Assembly (NCBI RefSeq): GCF_016862115.1
Contig: NZ_BOMI01000114.1
Span: 112,002 to 176,001, forward strand
Source: Paractinoplanes deccanensis
Lineage (GTDB): Bacteria; Actinomycetota; Actinomycetes; Mycobacteriales; Micromonosporaceae
Length of the DNA stretch: 64,000 bases
Reading direction: 5' to 3'
The position numbers and the translations under genes are program-made. Position 1 is the first letter of the stretch. The number at the start of each line of letters is the position of its first letter. Positions 1-8,549 of this stretch are shown here, piece by piece. The notes under the pieces were generated by a model that made no database searches, was not told where the DNA came from, and saw only the letters and a program-made list of their open reading frames with translations.

Positions 1-1
1 G

Positions 2-451
2 CTGGTCGAGGAGGACAGTCTCGTCGACGCCGTCTACCGCTCGGCCTACCACGAGCTCATGACGATCTGCCGCATGCCGCTGTTCCGGCTCCAGCTGATC
101 ATGTGCGCCACGGCCGACCGCAACGACGGCATCCACTCCGCGATCGCCAACAACTACCGCGGCGCGCTCGAGCCGTGGATGAAGATCTACGAGTCCACGA
201 TCGCCGCGCGCGGCCTCCAGCTGCGCAAGGGCATCACCATCGAGCAGTTCACCAACATCCTCGCCGCGATCCTGGAGGGCTTCGCCGTCCGCCACATGGG
301 TGATCCCGGTGCGGGCGTCGTCGAGGACAACCTGGTGGGGATGGCGATCCTCGGCATCATGAGCAGCTACCTCGAACCGGCCGATGAACCTTCCGGGCTC
401 ACCTTGCGTGAAATGTTCGACGGCACGCCGGAGAACGGGGAACCGACATGA
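2..451 (+). CDS. TetR-family regulator, C-terminal part (5' end outside window)
   Basis: An open frame enters from the left edge and ends at a TGA that overlaps the next ATG (ATGA at 448-451). About 149 residues are visible, all helical in character with no DNA-binding helix-turn-helix, as expected for the ligand-binding C-terminal half of a TetR-type repressor whose N-terminus lies off the window. The translational overlap with the serine hydrolase suggests one transcript, so the regulator may control that hydrolase. The family call rests on general composition and the helical pattern, not on a diagnostic motif; another helical regulator is possible. Confidence 0.5.
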   Translation: MVEEDSLVDAVYRSAYHELMTICRMPLFRLQLIMCATADRNDGIHSAIANNYRGALEPWMKIYESTIAARGLQLRKGITIEQFTNILAAILEGFAVRHMGDPGAGVVEDNLVGMAILGIMSSYLEPADEPSGLTLREMFDGTPENGEPT

Positions 452-1632
452 CAAGCACCACCGAGCCGGCCCCGGCCGCTCGCGAGCCCTCCTGGTGGGA
501 CCGCCAGGGCGACCTGATCATGCGCAGGCCGTTCAACGAGTGGACCTTCACCCACATGAACTGGCTGATGCCGACCGAAAGGGTGGCACGCGGCGAGTTC
601 CGCTCCCCGCTGCCGGTCGATCCCCATCCGCTGGACCTGACCTACCGCTTCGACGACGCCGACTTCAGCCTCGCCGACCTGCACCGCCGCACCTTCACCA
701 CCGCCTTCGTGGTGCTGCACCACGGCGCGATCGTGCACGAGACCTATCCGGGCGCCTTCGCCGGCCCGCGCACCCGCATGCAATTGTTCTCCATCTCCAA
801 ATCGGTCACCTCATTGCTCATCGGCATAGCGCTGAACGACGGCGTGATCGGCAGCATCAAGGATCGCGTCACCGATTACCGTCCCGATTTCGCCGACACC
901 GCCTATGCGGAGAACACGCTCGCCGATCTGCTCGACATGAGCAGCGGGGTCGGCGACCTGGAGACGTGGGAGGTGGCCGACAGCGGCATCAGGCAATTCG
1001 AGCAGGCCGTCATGGGCGGCGGCGACGTGGCCCAGGTGATCCGGGCCGCGCGGCGCCGCACCGCGGCCGGCGAGAGCTTCAACTACTCCACCTTCGACGC
1101 GCAGATCCTCGGCTGGGTCCTCGAGGCCGCGACGGGCAAGAGCATCGCCTCGTACGCCTCCGAGCGGCTCTGGCGTCACCTCGGCGCCGACCGTGACGCG
1201 TACTACTGGCTGACCCGCGCCCGCCCGCGCACCGCCATCGGCGCCGGCTCGTTCAACGCCACCGCCCGCGACATGGCCCGGCTCGGTCAGCTCATGGTCG
1301 ACGACGGGGTCGCCAACGGCCGCCAGGTGGTGCCGCGCGACTGGGTCCGCCGCAGCCGCGGCAGCCACGAACCGCAGCTCGCGGTGGGCGCGCTCGGCCC
1401 GTCCGGCTACGACCACTACGGCTACGCCAACCAGTGGTGGACCCTCGGCAGCGAATGCTTCCACGCGTTCACCGCCCTCGGCGTCCACGGGCAGTACCTC
1501 TACGTCGACCCCACCGCCGACGTGGTCATCGTGAAGTGCAGCGCCTGGCCGACCCAGGACGACGAGAGCCGCGACAGGGAGACCATCGCCGCCCTGCGCC
1601 GCGTCGCCGACCATTTCGCCATTACGCGCTAG
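448..1632 (+). CDS. Serine hydrolase, beta-lactamase class C / NylB-like family
   Basis: The 394-residue protein has the penicillin-recognising fold signature: an SxxK motif (Ser115-Ile-Ser-Lys118), a Tyr213-Ser214 pair at the place of the YxN motif, and a C-terminal His-Gly pair in strand context (GVHGQYLY) replacing KTG. This combination and the length match 6-aminohexanoate-dimer hydrolase (NylB) and related carboxylesterases rather than true beta-lactamases. No signal peptide is seen, so it is probably cytoplasmic and hydrolyses a small amide or ester. The start ATG overlaps the stop of the upstream regulator by four bases, and a hairpin follows the stop. The substrate cannot be inferred. 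Confidence 0.85.
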   Translation: MTSTTEPAPAAREPSWWDRQGDLIMRRPFNEWTFTHMNWLMPTERVARGEFRSPLPVDPHPLDLTYRFDDADFSLADLHRRTFTTAFVVLHHGAIVHETYPGAFAGPRTRMQLFSISKSVTSLLIGIALNDGVIGSIKDRVTDYRPDFADTAYAENTLADLLDMSSGVGDLETWEVADSGIRQFEQAVMGGGDVAQVIRAARRRTAAGESFNYSTFDAQILGWVLEAATGKSIASYASERLWRHLGADRDAYYWLTRARPRTAIGAGSFNATARDMARLGQLMVDDGVANGRQVVPRDWVRRSRGSHEPQLAVGALGPSGYDHYGYANQWWTLGSECFHAFTALGVHGQYLYVDPTADVVIVKCSAWPTQDDESRDRETIAALRRVADHFAITR

Positions 1633-1650
1633 TCCCCTTTTTCTGTTCTT

Positions 1651-1675
1651 CCGGGCCGCGCCCCTTGCGGCCCGG
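1651..1675 (+). terminator. Hairpin terminator after the NylB-like hydrolase
   Basis: Perfect 9-bp arms (CCGGGCCGC / GCGGCCCGG) enclose a 7-nt loop 19 bases after the hydrolase stop. There is no long T-run immediately after, which is usual for high-GC actinobacterial terminators. It separates the hydrolase from the secreted lipase gene. Confidence 0.6.
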
Positions 1676-1716
1676 ACCTCGTTCTGCCTTTTTCTCGTCC
1701 GCGAAAGGAAAAGCCG

Positions 1717-2820
1717 ATGCACCGTGCCCTGAGACGGGTGGCCGTCGCGGCCGCCGTCATGCTCTCGCTCTCCTTCCTCTCGGCGCCCGCCCACGGGGCC
1801 GCGCTGCTGGCCGGAACGGTTCTCACCAACGTCACCGCGACGCTTCCCACCGAATTGTCGCCGCTGGCCACCGGAAAGCGCATCTCCTATGTGACCACCA
1901 ACGTGAACGGCGGCATCATCACCGCGACCGGGCTGGTGCTCACCCCGAAGACCGGCAAGAACAACAAGACCGTGGCGTGGGGACACGGCACCACCGGCCT
2001 CGCCGACCAGTGCACCCCGTCGACCAGCCAGTCCGTCTTCTGGCCCGAGGCGCGCGCCGCCATCGCCGAGCTGCTGCGCCGCGGCTGGACGGTCACCGCC
2101 CCCGACTACCCCGGTCTGGGCACCCCGACCGCCCACCCGTACCTCATCGGGCTCAGCGAGGCGCGGTCCATCATCGACAGCGTCAAGGCCGCCCGCCGCC
2201 TCGACGCGGCGCTCACCGCCCAATACGTCGTGGACGGCCACTCCCAGGGCGGACAGGGCGCCCTGTTCGTCAACGAGATCGCCCCCTCGTACGACAGCCC
2301 GCTGGTGCTGCGCGGCACGGCGGCCATCGCCCCCGTCTCCAACGCCGACCTGTTCGCCCCGCTGATCCCCGGCACGGCGGCGCAGGGCTACCTGGTGATG
2401 GGCCTCTACGGCCTGCAGGCGATCGACCCGACGGTCAACCCGAGCACCCTGCTGGCGCAGCCCGCCCGCGACCGCGTCTCGGTGCTCCAGTCCGGCTGCC
2501 TCTACCAGATCCTCGACGCCTTCGCCCCGCTGACCGCCGAGCAGCTGCTGGTGGGCGGCGCCCTGCCGGACGCCGTCGTCACGAAGCTGGCCCGCCACCT
2601 CAACCCCGGCCAGGCCGCGTCCAGCGCACCCATCCTGCTCGTCCAGGGCACCGCCGACGAGGCCGTCCCGTACGTCATCACCGCCGGCCCGCTCATGTCC
2701 CAGCTCGGCGCCTACAGCCAGCCGGTCACCTTCCGCGAGCTCGACGGCGCCACCCACGACGGCGCGGTCTTCCAGAGCACGACCCTGGTCGCCGACTGGA
2801 TCGCCGTGCGCTTCGCCTGA
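1717..2820 (+). CDS. Secreted lipase, LIP (secretory lipase) family alpha/beta hydrolase
   Basis: A typical Sec signal peptide (basic start, hydrophobic core, cleavage near Ala-His-Gly at about residue 27) precedes an alpha/beta-hydrolase domain. The nucleophile elbow is G174-H-S176-Q-G, with plausible triad partners Asp314 (QGTADE) and His347 (GATHDG) near the C-terminus. Total length of 367 residues and the spacing resemble the PF03583 secretory lipases of actinobacteria, which release fatty acids from esters outside the cell. A purine-rich GAAAGGAAAA stretch lies just upstream of the ATG. It is monocistronic: hairpins lie on both sides. Confidence 0.85.
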   Translation: MHRALRRVAVAAAVMLSLSFLSAPAHGAALLAGTVLTNVTATLPTELSPLATGKRISYVTTNVNGGIITATGLVLTPKTGKNNKTVAWGHGTTGLADQCTPSTSQSVFWPEARAAIAELLRRGWTVTAPDYPGLGTPTAHPYLIGLSEARSIIDSVKAARRLDAALTAQYVVDGHSQGGQGALFVNEIAPSYDSPLVLRGTAAIAPVSNADLFAPLIPGTAAQGYLVMGLYGLQAIDPTVNPSTLLAQPARDRVSVLQSGCLYQILDAFAPLTAEQLLVGGALPDAVVTKLARHLNPGQAASSAPILLVQGTADEAVPYVITAGPLMSQLGAYSQPVTFRELDGATHDGAVFQSTTLVADWIAVRFA

Positions 2821-2837
2821 CCGGCCCACCCCACCAT

Positions 2838-2880
2838 GACGGCATCCCGGGCGCATCCGCCCCCCGCCCGGGATGCCGTC
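2838..2880. terminator. Bidirectional terminator between convergent genes
   Basis: A perfect 16-bp inverted repeat (GACGGCATCCCGGGCG and its complement) with an 11-nt loop fills the 68-bp gap between the lipase stop and the stop of the minus-strand methyltransferase. The symmetry and placement fit a shared bidirectional terminator. Confidence 0.8.
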
Positions 2881-2888
2881 GCCGCCGG

Positions 2889-3572
2889 CTACTTGACGCA
2901 GCGCGCGACCAGGAAGACCGGCATCCGGGCCGCCGGGCTGTCCCCCCACTGCGCGGGCGCCGGCGGCTCCGCCATCGCGGTGACGCCCAGCCCGTGACGG
3001 CTCAGCGTGTTCACGTACGTGGCGAGCCTCCGGTGGTTGGCCCCGACCTGCCTGCGCAGCGTGGCCCGCTCGTTGTCGGTGATCCAGAAACGCTCGTCCG
3101 CGTACGCGCTGCCGAACGGCCACGACCCGGCGACCTCCGCCGTGCCCGCGAAGCACGGGTGCAGGATCGAGAACACGAACGACCCGCCCGCCCGCAGCAG
3201 CCGCCCCACTTCCGCGAGTGCCCCGTCGAGATCGTCGATGTCCGACAGCCCGAAGTTGCACACCACCGTGTCGAACGCGCCGGCGGGCAGGACGTCCATC
3301 CGGGCCGCGTCCGCGAGGACATAGTGAACGGCCGGCGGGCCGAGCTCGCGCGCCTTGGCGAGCAGCGCGGCCGACACGTCGACGCCGGTCACCTCCGCCC
3401 CGCGGGCGGCCAGCTCCCGCGACACCCGCCCGTGCCCGCAGGCCAGGTCGAGGACGCGCAGGCCGCTCACCGGCCCCGCCAGCTCCAGCAGGGACCGCAG
3501 CACCGGATCGTCCGGGTCGGAGAAGCCCGCGTCGTAGAAGTCGGCCACCGCGTCGTATCGAGCCATCACCAT
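2889..3572 (-). CDS. Class I SAM-dependent methyltransferase
   Basis: The 227-residue protein begins with an ATG at 3572 (MVMARYDAVADFYD), 26 bp after the stop of the upstream esterase gene, so the two are probably co-transcribed. It has the Rossmann-type motif I (VLDLACGHG), an acidic residue at the end of strand 2 (GVDVS), and a motif-IV-like VCNFGLSDIDD segment. This is the UbiE/small-molecule methyltransferase architecture; the acceptor is unknown. A second in-frame ATG two codons later is equally possible as start. The adjacent erythromycin-esterase-like gene makes a role in modifying or tolerating a small molecule conceivable, but this is only context. Confidence 0.8.
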   Translation of the reverse strand: MVMARYDAVADFYDAGFSDPDDPVLRSLLELAGPVSGLRVLDLACGHGRVSRELAARGAEVTGVDVSAALLAKARELGPPAVHYVLADAARMDVLPAGAFDTVVCNFGLSDIDDLDGALAEVGRLLRAGGSFVFSILHPCFAGTAEVAGSWPFGSAYADERFWITDNERATLRRQVGANHRRLATYVNTLSRHGLGVTAMAEPPAPAQWGDSPAARMPVFLVARCVK

Positions 3573-3598
3573 ACGAACGACCGTAGCCGCCCGCTCAC

Positions 3599-4672
3599 TC
3601 AGCGGCCGCCCCGCCACACGCCCTCGGCGGTCGGGGTGATCTCGGGGATGCTCACCACCACATCGAACGCGTCGGCGACCGGAACCTCCAGGTAGGAGTC
3701 GAGCAGGCGGATGCGGTCCGGGCCGGGGCGGCCGCGCAGGGGACGCAGGTCGGCGATGGCGGGGCGCGGGCCGAGGAAGTCCTCGACGCTGCCGGGCACG
3801 GGCGGGTCGAGCGGCACCGTCACCGTCTCGGCGCCGGCGGGGGCGTCGGGGGCCGGGCGGCGGGTCGGGGTGGCGCCGCCGTACGCGGTGAGGCCGATCG
3901 CCACGTAGTCGTCGCCCAGCTGCTCGGCGAGGTGGCTGCCGAGCACCCGCAGCCCGGGGAAGACGCGCTGGATGTGCGTGTTGGCGGCGGCGACCACGAC
4001 ACGCTCGTGTCCCTGGGCGCGGACCCAGTCGACGGTCTCGGCCATCGCCGCGTCGCGCACGTTGAGGGCGAAGTCGCCGGCCGCCTGCGCGCGGAGCATC
4101 TGGTCGAGCAGGACGAGCAGCCGGAGCTCGTGGCGGGCCTCGGCGGCACCGCGGTGCTCGACGGCGAAGCGGGCGCTCAGCTCGGCCAGGCGCACGGTCA
4201 GCGCGTCGCGCTCCGGCTGGGGCAGCGCACGGTAGGCGGCGAGCGCGGGCATCGTGTACGCGCTCGCGAATTTGTCGGCTGTCCGGCGTACGGCATCGAT
4301 GTCGTGGATCGTCGCCAGATGGTCGAGGGCCGGGGTCATCGACGCGAGGTCGCCGGGAAGGTCGAGGCCGTAATAGGCGACCCCGCGGCGACGGGCCCAG
4401 GCGAGCATGTCGCGCATCTCCGCGTTGCGGCCGAAGCGGTACGTGAGAGCACCGTCCGGGAACGCGCCCTCGCCGTCCCACGCGGTGACCGCGAGGCCCT
4501 CGCTGAAGCCCGACTCGAGGACGAGCGCCGTGAAGCCCAGCTCGTCCACCAGGTGGTGGAGCAGCTGATGGCGTACCAGATGGTATTCGCGGACGTGGTG
4601 GGCCGACTCGCCGAGCGCCACCACCGGGGCGTCGCCGATCAGGTCGCCGAGCCGCGCGGAGGAAATGTTCAC
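3599..4672 (-). CDS. Erythromycin esterase family protein
   Basis: The 357-residue protein has the N-terminal ALGESAHHVREYH and nearby ALVLESGFSEG blocks characteristic of the EreA/succinoglycan-biosynthesis family, in which a His and Glu side chains form the active site of macrolide lactone hydrolysis. Other preserved features are the Arg-rich central helices and a late segment that places a conserved His (AANTHIQR). The start is a GTG at 4672. Most chromosomal members of this family have no proven macrolide activity, so resistance should not be assumed. It is the first gene of a probable two-gene operon with the methyltransferase. Confidence 0.8.
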   Translation of the reverse strand: MNISSARLGDLIGDAPVVALGESAHHVREYHLVRHQLLHHLVDELGFTALVLESGFSEGLAVTAWDGEGAFPDGALTYRFGRNAEMRDMLAWARRRGVAYYGLDLPGDLASMTPALDHLATIHDIDAVRRTADKFASAYTMPALAAYRALPQPERDALTVRLAELSARFAVEHRGAAEARHELRLLVLLDQMLRAQAAGDFALNVRDAAMAETVDWVRAQGHERVVVAAANTHIQRVFPGLRVLGSHLAEQLGDDYVAIGLTAYGGATPTRRPAPDAPAGAETVTVPLDPPVPGSVEDFLGPRPAIADLRPLRGRPGPDRIRLLDSYLEVPVADAFDVVVSIPEITPTAEGVWRGGR

Positions 4673-4728
4673 CGCACAGACCCTAGCGTTGGTTGATTGA
4701 CCATGGCCGCTCCGGATAGGACGAACGC

Positions 4729-5964
4729 ATGAGACGACTTCTCGCTACCGCGCTCGCCGCCGCCATGGTGGTGGGACCCGCGACGCAGGCCGCGGCCCAC
4801 GACCGGCGTGACCTGCGCGTCGCCACCTACAACTTGTCACTCAACCGGCCCGCGCAGGGGCTGCTGCGCGAGCACCTGGCCAACCCCGGCGTCGACGACG
4901 TGTACCGCCGGCAGGCCAAGAACGTCGCCGAGGTGATCCAGCGGGCCCACCCGGACATCGTGCTGCTCAACGAGTTCGACTACGACCCGGTGGCCGCGGG
5001 CCTGTTCGCCGACAACTTCCTGGCGGTGTCGCAGAACGGGGCGCCCGCGCAGCGCTACCCGTACCGCTTCGTGGCGCCGTCGAACACCGGCATCGCGTCG
5101 GGCTTCGACCTGAACAACAACGGGGTCACCGACACGACCCCCGGCGATCAGGCGTACGGGGACGACTCGTACGGCTTCGGCCTCTTCCCCGGCCAGTACG
5201 GGATGGCCGTCTACTCGAAGTACCCGATCGACGCCAAGGCGGTGCGCACCTTCCAGCTGTTCAAGTGGAAGGACATGCCCGGCAACCTGATGCCCACCGA
5301 GTTCTACTCGCCCGAGGAGCAGGCGGTGCTGCGGCTGTCGTCCAAGAGCCACTGGGACGTGCCGGTCAGGGTGCGCGGCCGGACCCTGCACTTCCTGGTC
5401 TCGCACCCGACCCCGCCGACGTTCGACGGCCCCGAGGACCGCAACGGCCGCCGCAACCACGACGAGATCCGCTTCTGGGCCGACTACGTGACCCCCGGCA
5501 AGCGCTCCGCCTACATCTACGACGACAAGGGCCGGCGCGGCGGCCTGCGCCCCGGCCAGGACTTCGTCATCGCCGGCGACCAGAACGCCGACCCGCTCGA
5601 CGGCGACTCCTACGACGGCGCGATCAACCAGCTCCTCGGCCATCCGCTGATCAACACCCGGGTCACCCCGTCGAGCGCCGGCGCGGCCGAGGCGGCGGCC
5701 CTCCAGGGCGGCGCGAACGCCACCCACGAGGGCAACCCGCGCTACGACACGGCCGACTTCGCCGACACGGCCCCCGGCAACCTGCGCGCCGACTACGTGC
5801 TGCCGCGCAAGGGCCTGAAGGCCACCGGCTCCGGCGTGTTCTGGCCGGTCCAGGCGGACCCGCTGTCCCGGCTGAGCGGCGTGTACGACCCGGTGTGGGC
5901 GCCGGTCAACGGCTTCCCCACCTCGGACCACCGGCTGGTCTGGCTCGACCTGCGCTCCTTCTAG
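4729..5964 (+). CDS. Secreted endonuclease/exonuclease/phosphatase family protein
   Basis: A Sec signal peptide ending near Ala-Ala-Ala-His (residues 1-24) precedes a DNase I-like domain. Visible landmarks are the N-terminal strand with an Asn (VATYNLS), the metal-binding Glu in LLNEFDYD, the GDQNADP motif, and the C-terminal SDHRLVWLDL motif with its catalytic Asp-His. This fold cleaves phosphodiesters in nucleic acids or phospholipids outside the cell. The 411-residue length fits actinobacterial secreted members. The ATG follows a GGATAGG Shine-Dalgarno-like stretch. The gene is divergent from the esterase gene, with only 56 bp between, so their promoters must overlap. Confidence 0.85.
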   Translation: MRRLLATALAAAMVVGPATQAAAHDRRDLRVATYNLSLNRPAQGLLREHLANPGVDDVYRRQAKNVAEVIQRAHPDIVLLNEFDYDPVAAGLFADNFLAVSQNGAPAQRYPYRFVAPSNTGIASGFDLNNNGVTDTTPGDQAYGDDSYGFGLFPGQYGMAVYSKYPIDAKAVRTFQLFKWKDMPGNLMPTEFYSPEEQAVLRLSSKSHWDVPVRVRGRTLHFLVSHPTPPTFDGPEDRNGRRNHDEIRFWADYVTPGKRSAYIYDDKGRRGGLRPGQDFVIAGDQNADPLDGDSYDGAINQLLGHPLINTRVTPSSAGAAEAAALQGGANATHEGNPRYDTADFADTAPGNLRADYVLPRKGLKATGSGVFWPVQADPLSRLSGVYDPVWAPVNGFPTSDHRLVWLDLRSF

Positions 5965-5986
5965 CGCGTTTATTACCATCGCCGTC

Positions 5987-6724
5987 ATGGCGACACGGCT
6001 CGTGCAGATCACCATGAAGGCTCGCGACGACTCCCGGCTGGGCGCCTTCTGGGCGAAGGCGCTCGGCTGGGAGGTCTCCAGCGAGGGCCCCGGCGTGACC
6101 AACCTCGAACCGCCCGGCTTCGTCTACCCCGACCCCGTCGCCGTCTGCGTCGACCTCGTCGTCTCGGCGGAGCCCAAGACGGTGAAGAACCGCGTGCACC
6201 TCGACCTCGCCACCCGGTCACCGGCCCACCAGGCCGAGCTGGTCGAGCGCCTGCGAGACCTCGGCGCGACCCTCGCCGACGTGGGCCAGGGCGACGTCCC
6301 GTGGGTGGTCATGGCCGACCCCGAGGGCAACGAGTTCTGCGTGCTCGACTGGCACGACCCGGCCCAGGACACCGGCCCGATCGCCTCGGTCGTGGTCGAC
6401 TGCGCGGACCCGGCCGCCATGGCCCGCTTCTACGCCGAGGCGACGGACTGGACCGTGCACAGGGTGACCGGCCACAACGCGGTCCTGCGCTCGGCGAAGG
6501 GCGTCGGCCCGTACCTGCAATTCCTCCGCACCCCCGACCCGAAGACCGTGTGGAACCGCGTCCACCTCGACCTGCGCCCCTACCCGGGCGACGACCTGGA
6601 GGCCGAGGCGGCCCGGCTGCGCGCGCTCGGCGCCACCCCCGTCGACCTGGGCGACAGCGACATCCACTGGAAGGTCCTGACCGACACCGAAGGAAACGAG
6701 TTCTGCCTCCTCACCCCCGGCTGA
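5987..6724 (+). CDS. Two-domain VOC (glyoxalase-like) protein
   Basis: The 245-residue protein is a tandem of two VOC domains of about 120 residues each. Each domain ends with the same signature (DPEGNEFCVLDW at about residues 108-119, DTEGNEFCLLTP at the C-terminus) and each contains an NRVHLDL strand. VOC proteins use paired beta-alpha-beta-beta-beta units to bind a metal or hydrophobic ligand. This lineage resembles actinobacterial CFP32-type glyoxalase-like proteins, many of unknown substrate. It starts at an ATG 22 bp after the endonuclease stop and may be read through from it. Confidence 0.85.
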   Translation: MATRLVQITMKARDDSRLGAFWAKALGWEVSSEGPGVTNLEPPGFVYPDPVAVCVDLVVSAEPKTVKNRVHLDLATRSPAHQAELVERLRDLGATLADVGQGDVPWVVMADPEGNEFCVLDWHDPAQDTGPIASVVVDCADPAAMARFYAEATDWTVHRVTGHNAVLRSAKGVGPYLQFLRTPDPKTVWNRVHLDLRPYPGDDLEAEAARLRALGATPVDLGDSDIHWKVLTDTEGNEFCLLTPG

Positions 6725-6865
6725 CGCCCCTCCGCGGAGTCCTCACCCGGCGTCGAACGCCCCTCCGAGGCCCTGTTGCGCCGGTTGGAGGCCCCGGCCG
6801 CCGGCCCGGTCATCGAGCCCTACGCCGACGAGCTTGGACGAGCTCCCGCCCCTCATGCGGCGGAC

Positions 6866-7288
6866 CTAGCCACCGGGGCACCGGTTGTCGCCGCCGCTGT
6901 GTTCCTGACAGACATAGGGGGTGGACGTGGACGGTGAGGGCCGTGACGGGGCGGGCGAGTTCTGCGCCGCGAACGGAAGGGCGAACACCGCGAGGACGAC
7001 TGCCAGCACCACGTACACCGTGCCGGCCCGGGCCATCCGGTTGACGAACGCCACGACGGCGATCAGCACCGGCCCGCCCACGGCCACGCCGGCCAGCAGG
7101 GCCGCCGCAACCGCCGCGCGATGGTGCAGGGCGTCCAGCCGAGCGCTGTCCGACTGGTCCTCGGCCCACGCCTCCAACCCGATCCCGAAGCAACGCCACA
7201 GCAGCGCCAGCACCGCGACGACCCACCCGATTGTCAACAGCGCCACCGCGGCCAGAGCCCGCTGCCGCGTGACCGAAGCATTAGCCAT
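6866..7288 (-). CDS. Small predicted membrane protein, unknown function
   Basis: The 140-residue product has three hydrophobic segments (about residues 10-30, 58-80 and 88-107) and a short Ser/Pro-rich tail with two Cys residues near the C-terminus (YVCQEHSGGDNRCPGG). I do not recognise a family. The tail could be extracytoplasmic and disulfide-bonded. The ATG at 7288 has no strong ribosome site. It may be a real small membrane protein because the reading frame is clean and the segments are well formed, but nothing around it suggests a task. Confidence 0.55.
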   Translation of the reverse strand: MANASVTRQRALAAVALLTIGWVVAVLALLWRCFGIGLEAWAEDQSDSARLDALHHRAAVAAALLAGVAVGGPVLIAVVAFVNRMARAGTVYVVLAVVLAVFALPFAAQNSPAPSRPSPSTSTPYVCQEHSGGDNRCPGG

Positions 7289-7402
7289 GCGGCCAAGCTA
7301 TTGCCGCCACAGGGGCCCGGCATGAGCCCGGACACTCAGAACCTCGAAGTGGCGTGGATCGAAAGAGTCGGCCATCGCTCGGCGCTGCCTTCGCCCCGCG
7401 CG

Positions 7403-7443
7403 GAGTCAAGGTTCCTTGTCTCGAAGTCGAGCTTCCTTGACTC
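7403..7443. repeat. Inverted repeat downstream of the arabino-oligosaccharide operon
   Basis: A perfect 9-bp inverted repeat GAGTCAAGG / CCTTGACTC with a 23-nt spacer lies about 90 bp beyond the last minus-strand gene of the large operon. It sits in the gap 7289-7531, which holds no convincing gene. It could act as a transcription terminator or a binding site; the long spacer makes a simple terminator less certain. Confidence 0.35.
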
Positions 7444-7531
7444 TGTGTCGGGGCACCTTGTCATCATCGGATCGGCTGGGCCGTGGTCGACGGCCGGGGC
7501 GTCGGAAGGGTCGTTCGCCATCAGGGCGCTT

Positions 7532-8530
7532 TTACGCGCCGGCGCGGCCCTCCTGGCGGGCCTGTTCCAGCAAGCGCTCCAAGTGGCGGCGCCGGCGGCG
7601 GGAGTTCCAGCGCAACATCAGAACGAGGGCAGCGGCGGCGGCCAGAACGAGCAGCTGGGGCCACGGGATGACCCACGTCGGTGCCGAGACGGGGGTGCCC
7701 TCCGAGAGGGTGACCGTCGTCGAGACGCGGCCGATGCCCCACACGCCCTCGACGCGGGACGAGGCCGTGGTGGTGCCGCCGGGCAGGAGCTCGCCGATTT
7801 CCGCGGTGGTGGTGGAGTGGCCGAGCAGCGAGGAAGCCGACACGCGGGCCTGAACCGGCAGGCGCACGTTGCCGGTGTTGGCGGCCGCGTAGGTGAGCGT
7901 CACGGCGCCGGCGCGGAACGGGTTCCACGAGCGCTCGTAGCGTGCCTTCAGCGATGAAGCGGCCGTCGACGAGTGCAGGGTGCCCGAGGCGCGCAGCAGC
8001 ACGCGGAAGCCGACGCGGCTCTCCACCTGGACGGTGCCCTGGCGGCCGGCGATGGTGGCGGCGATGCCGGCGGGGTGGTCGCCGGGGGTGGCCTTCGCGG
8101 GGACGGTGATGGTGAAGGGGACGACCTTTGTCTGCTTCGGGCCGACGGTCACCGTGTCCTGGACGGCGATCCACGTGCCGCCGTCCACCGAAGGCCGGCC
8201 GGAGGGCAGCATGGTGAAGCGGCCCTTGTCGGTCAGGTAGCCGTCGGCGGCCTTCAGGGCGAAGACCGCCGTCGTGTCACCGAAGTTGCGGACGGCCAGG
8301 TGCTCGGTGACGGTGGCGCCGGGGTGGAGGGTTCGCTCGATCCAGCGGCGGCCGTCGGGCCCGGCCTTCGTGGCGGGCTGGACGGTCCACGTGACTGATG
8401 CGGGCGCCGCCACGACGGGAGCAGCCGGAGCGGCGAAAGCGGCGGGAAGGGCGGATGCGGGCGCCGCCGTTGCCGGGGCGGTGGGCACGAGCAGGGCGGC
8501 GGCGAGGGCGGCAACGGCGGCGCGGCGCAT
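7532..8530 (-). CDS. DUF916/WxL-interacting-type surface protein with C-terminal membrane anchor
   Basis: The 332-residue protein has a signal peptide, an Ala/Pro-rich spacer, two beta-rich domains and one C-terminal transmembrane helix (about residues 289-306) followed by a strongly basic cytoplasmic tail (SRRRRRH). The first domain (about 47-160) has the ERTLHPG...NFGDTTAVFAL pattern of the DUF916/WxLIP peptidoglycan-binding domain; the second (about 175-280) matches the partner host-binding domain. Such proteins bind peptidoglycan and hold WxL-domain proteins on the surface of Gram-positive cells. The ATG is preceded by AAGGAG. It is the last gene of the arabino-oligosaccharide operon, 19 bp after the WxL-like gene. 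Confidence 0.75.
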   Translation of the reverse strand: MRRAAVAALAAALLVPTAPATAAPASALPAAFAAPAAPVVAAPASVTWTVQPATKAGPDGRRWIERTLHPGATVTEHLAVRNFGDTTAVFALKAADGYLTDKGRFTMLPSGRPSVDGGTWIAVQDTVTVGPKQTKVVPFTITVPAKATPGDHPAGIAATIAGRQGTVQVESRVGFRVLLRASGTLHSSTAASSLKARYERSWNPFRAGAVTLTYAAANTGNVRLPVQARVSASSLLGHSTTTAEIGELLPGGTTTASSRVEGVWGIGRVSTTVTLSEGTPVSAPTWVIPWPQLLVLAAAAALVLMLRWNSRRRRRHLERLLEQARQEGRAGA

Positions 8531-8549
8531 CGGGTTCTCCTTACTCGAA

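Noticed and set aside
811..3261. Very long minus-strand open frame (over 800 codons) across the first genes.
   Set aside because: Antisense shadow of the NylB-like and lipase genes; rich in Arg/Gly/Ala with no recognisable motifs.
6779..6867. A short open stretch reading LLRRLEAPAAGPVIEPYADEL with an apparent frameshift and stop.
   Set aside because: Possibly a remnant of a lost gene, but too short to identify and without any start or ribosome site.
7336..7521. A 61-residue minus-strand open frame beyond the last operon gene.
   Set aside because: No ribosome site, low-complexity composition and overlap with an inverted repeat; likely chance.
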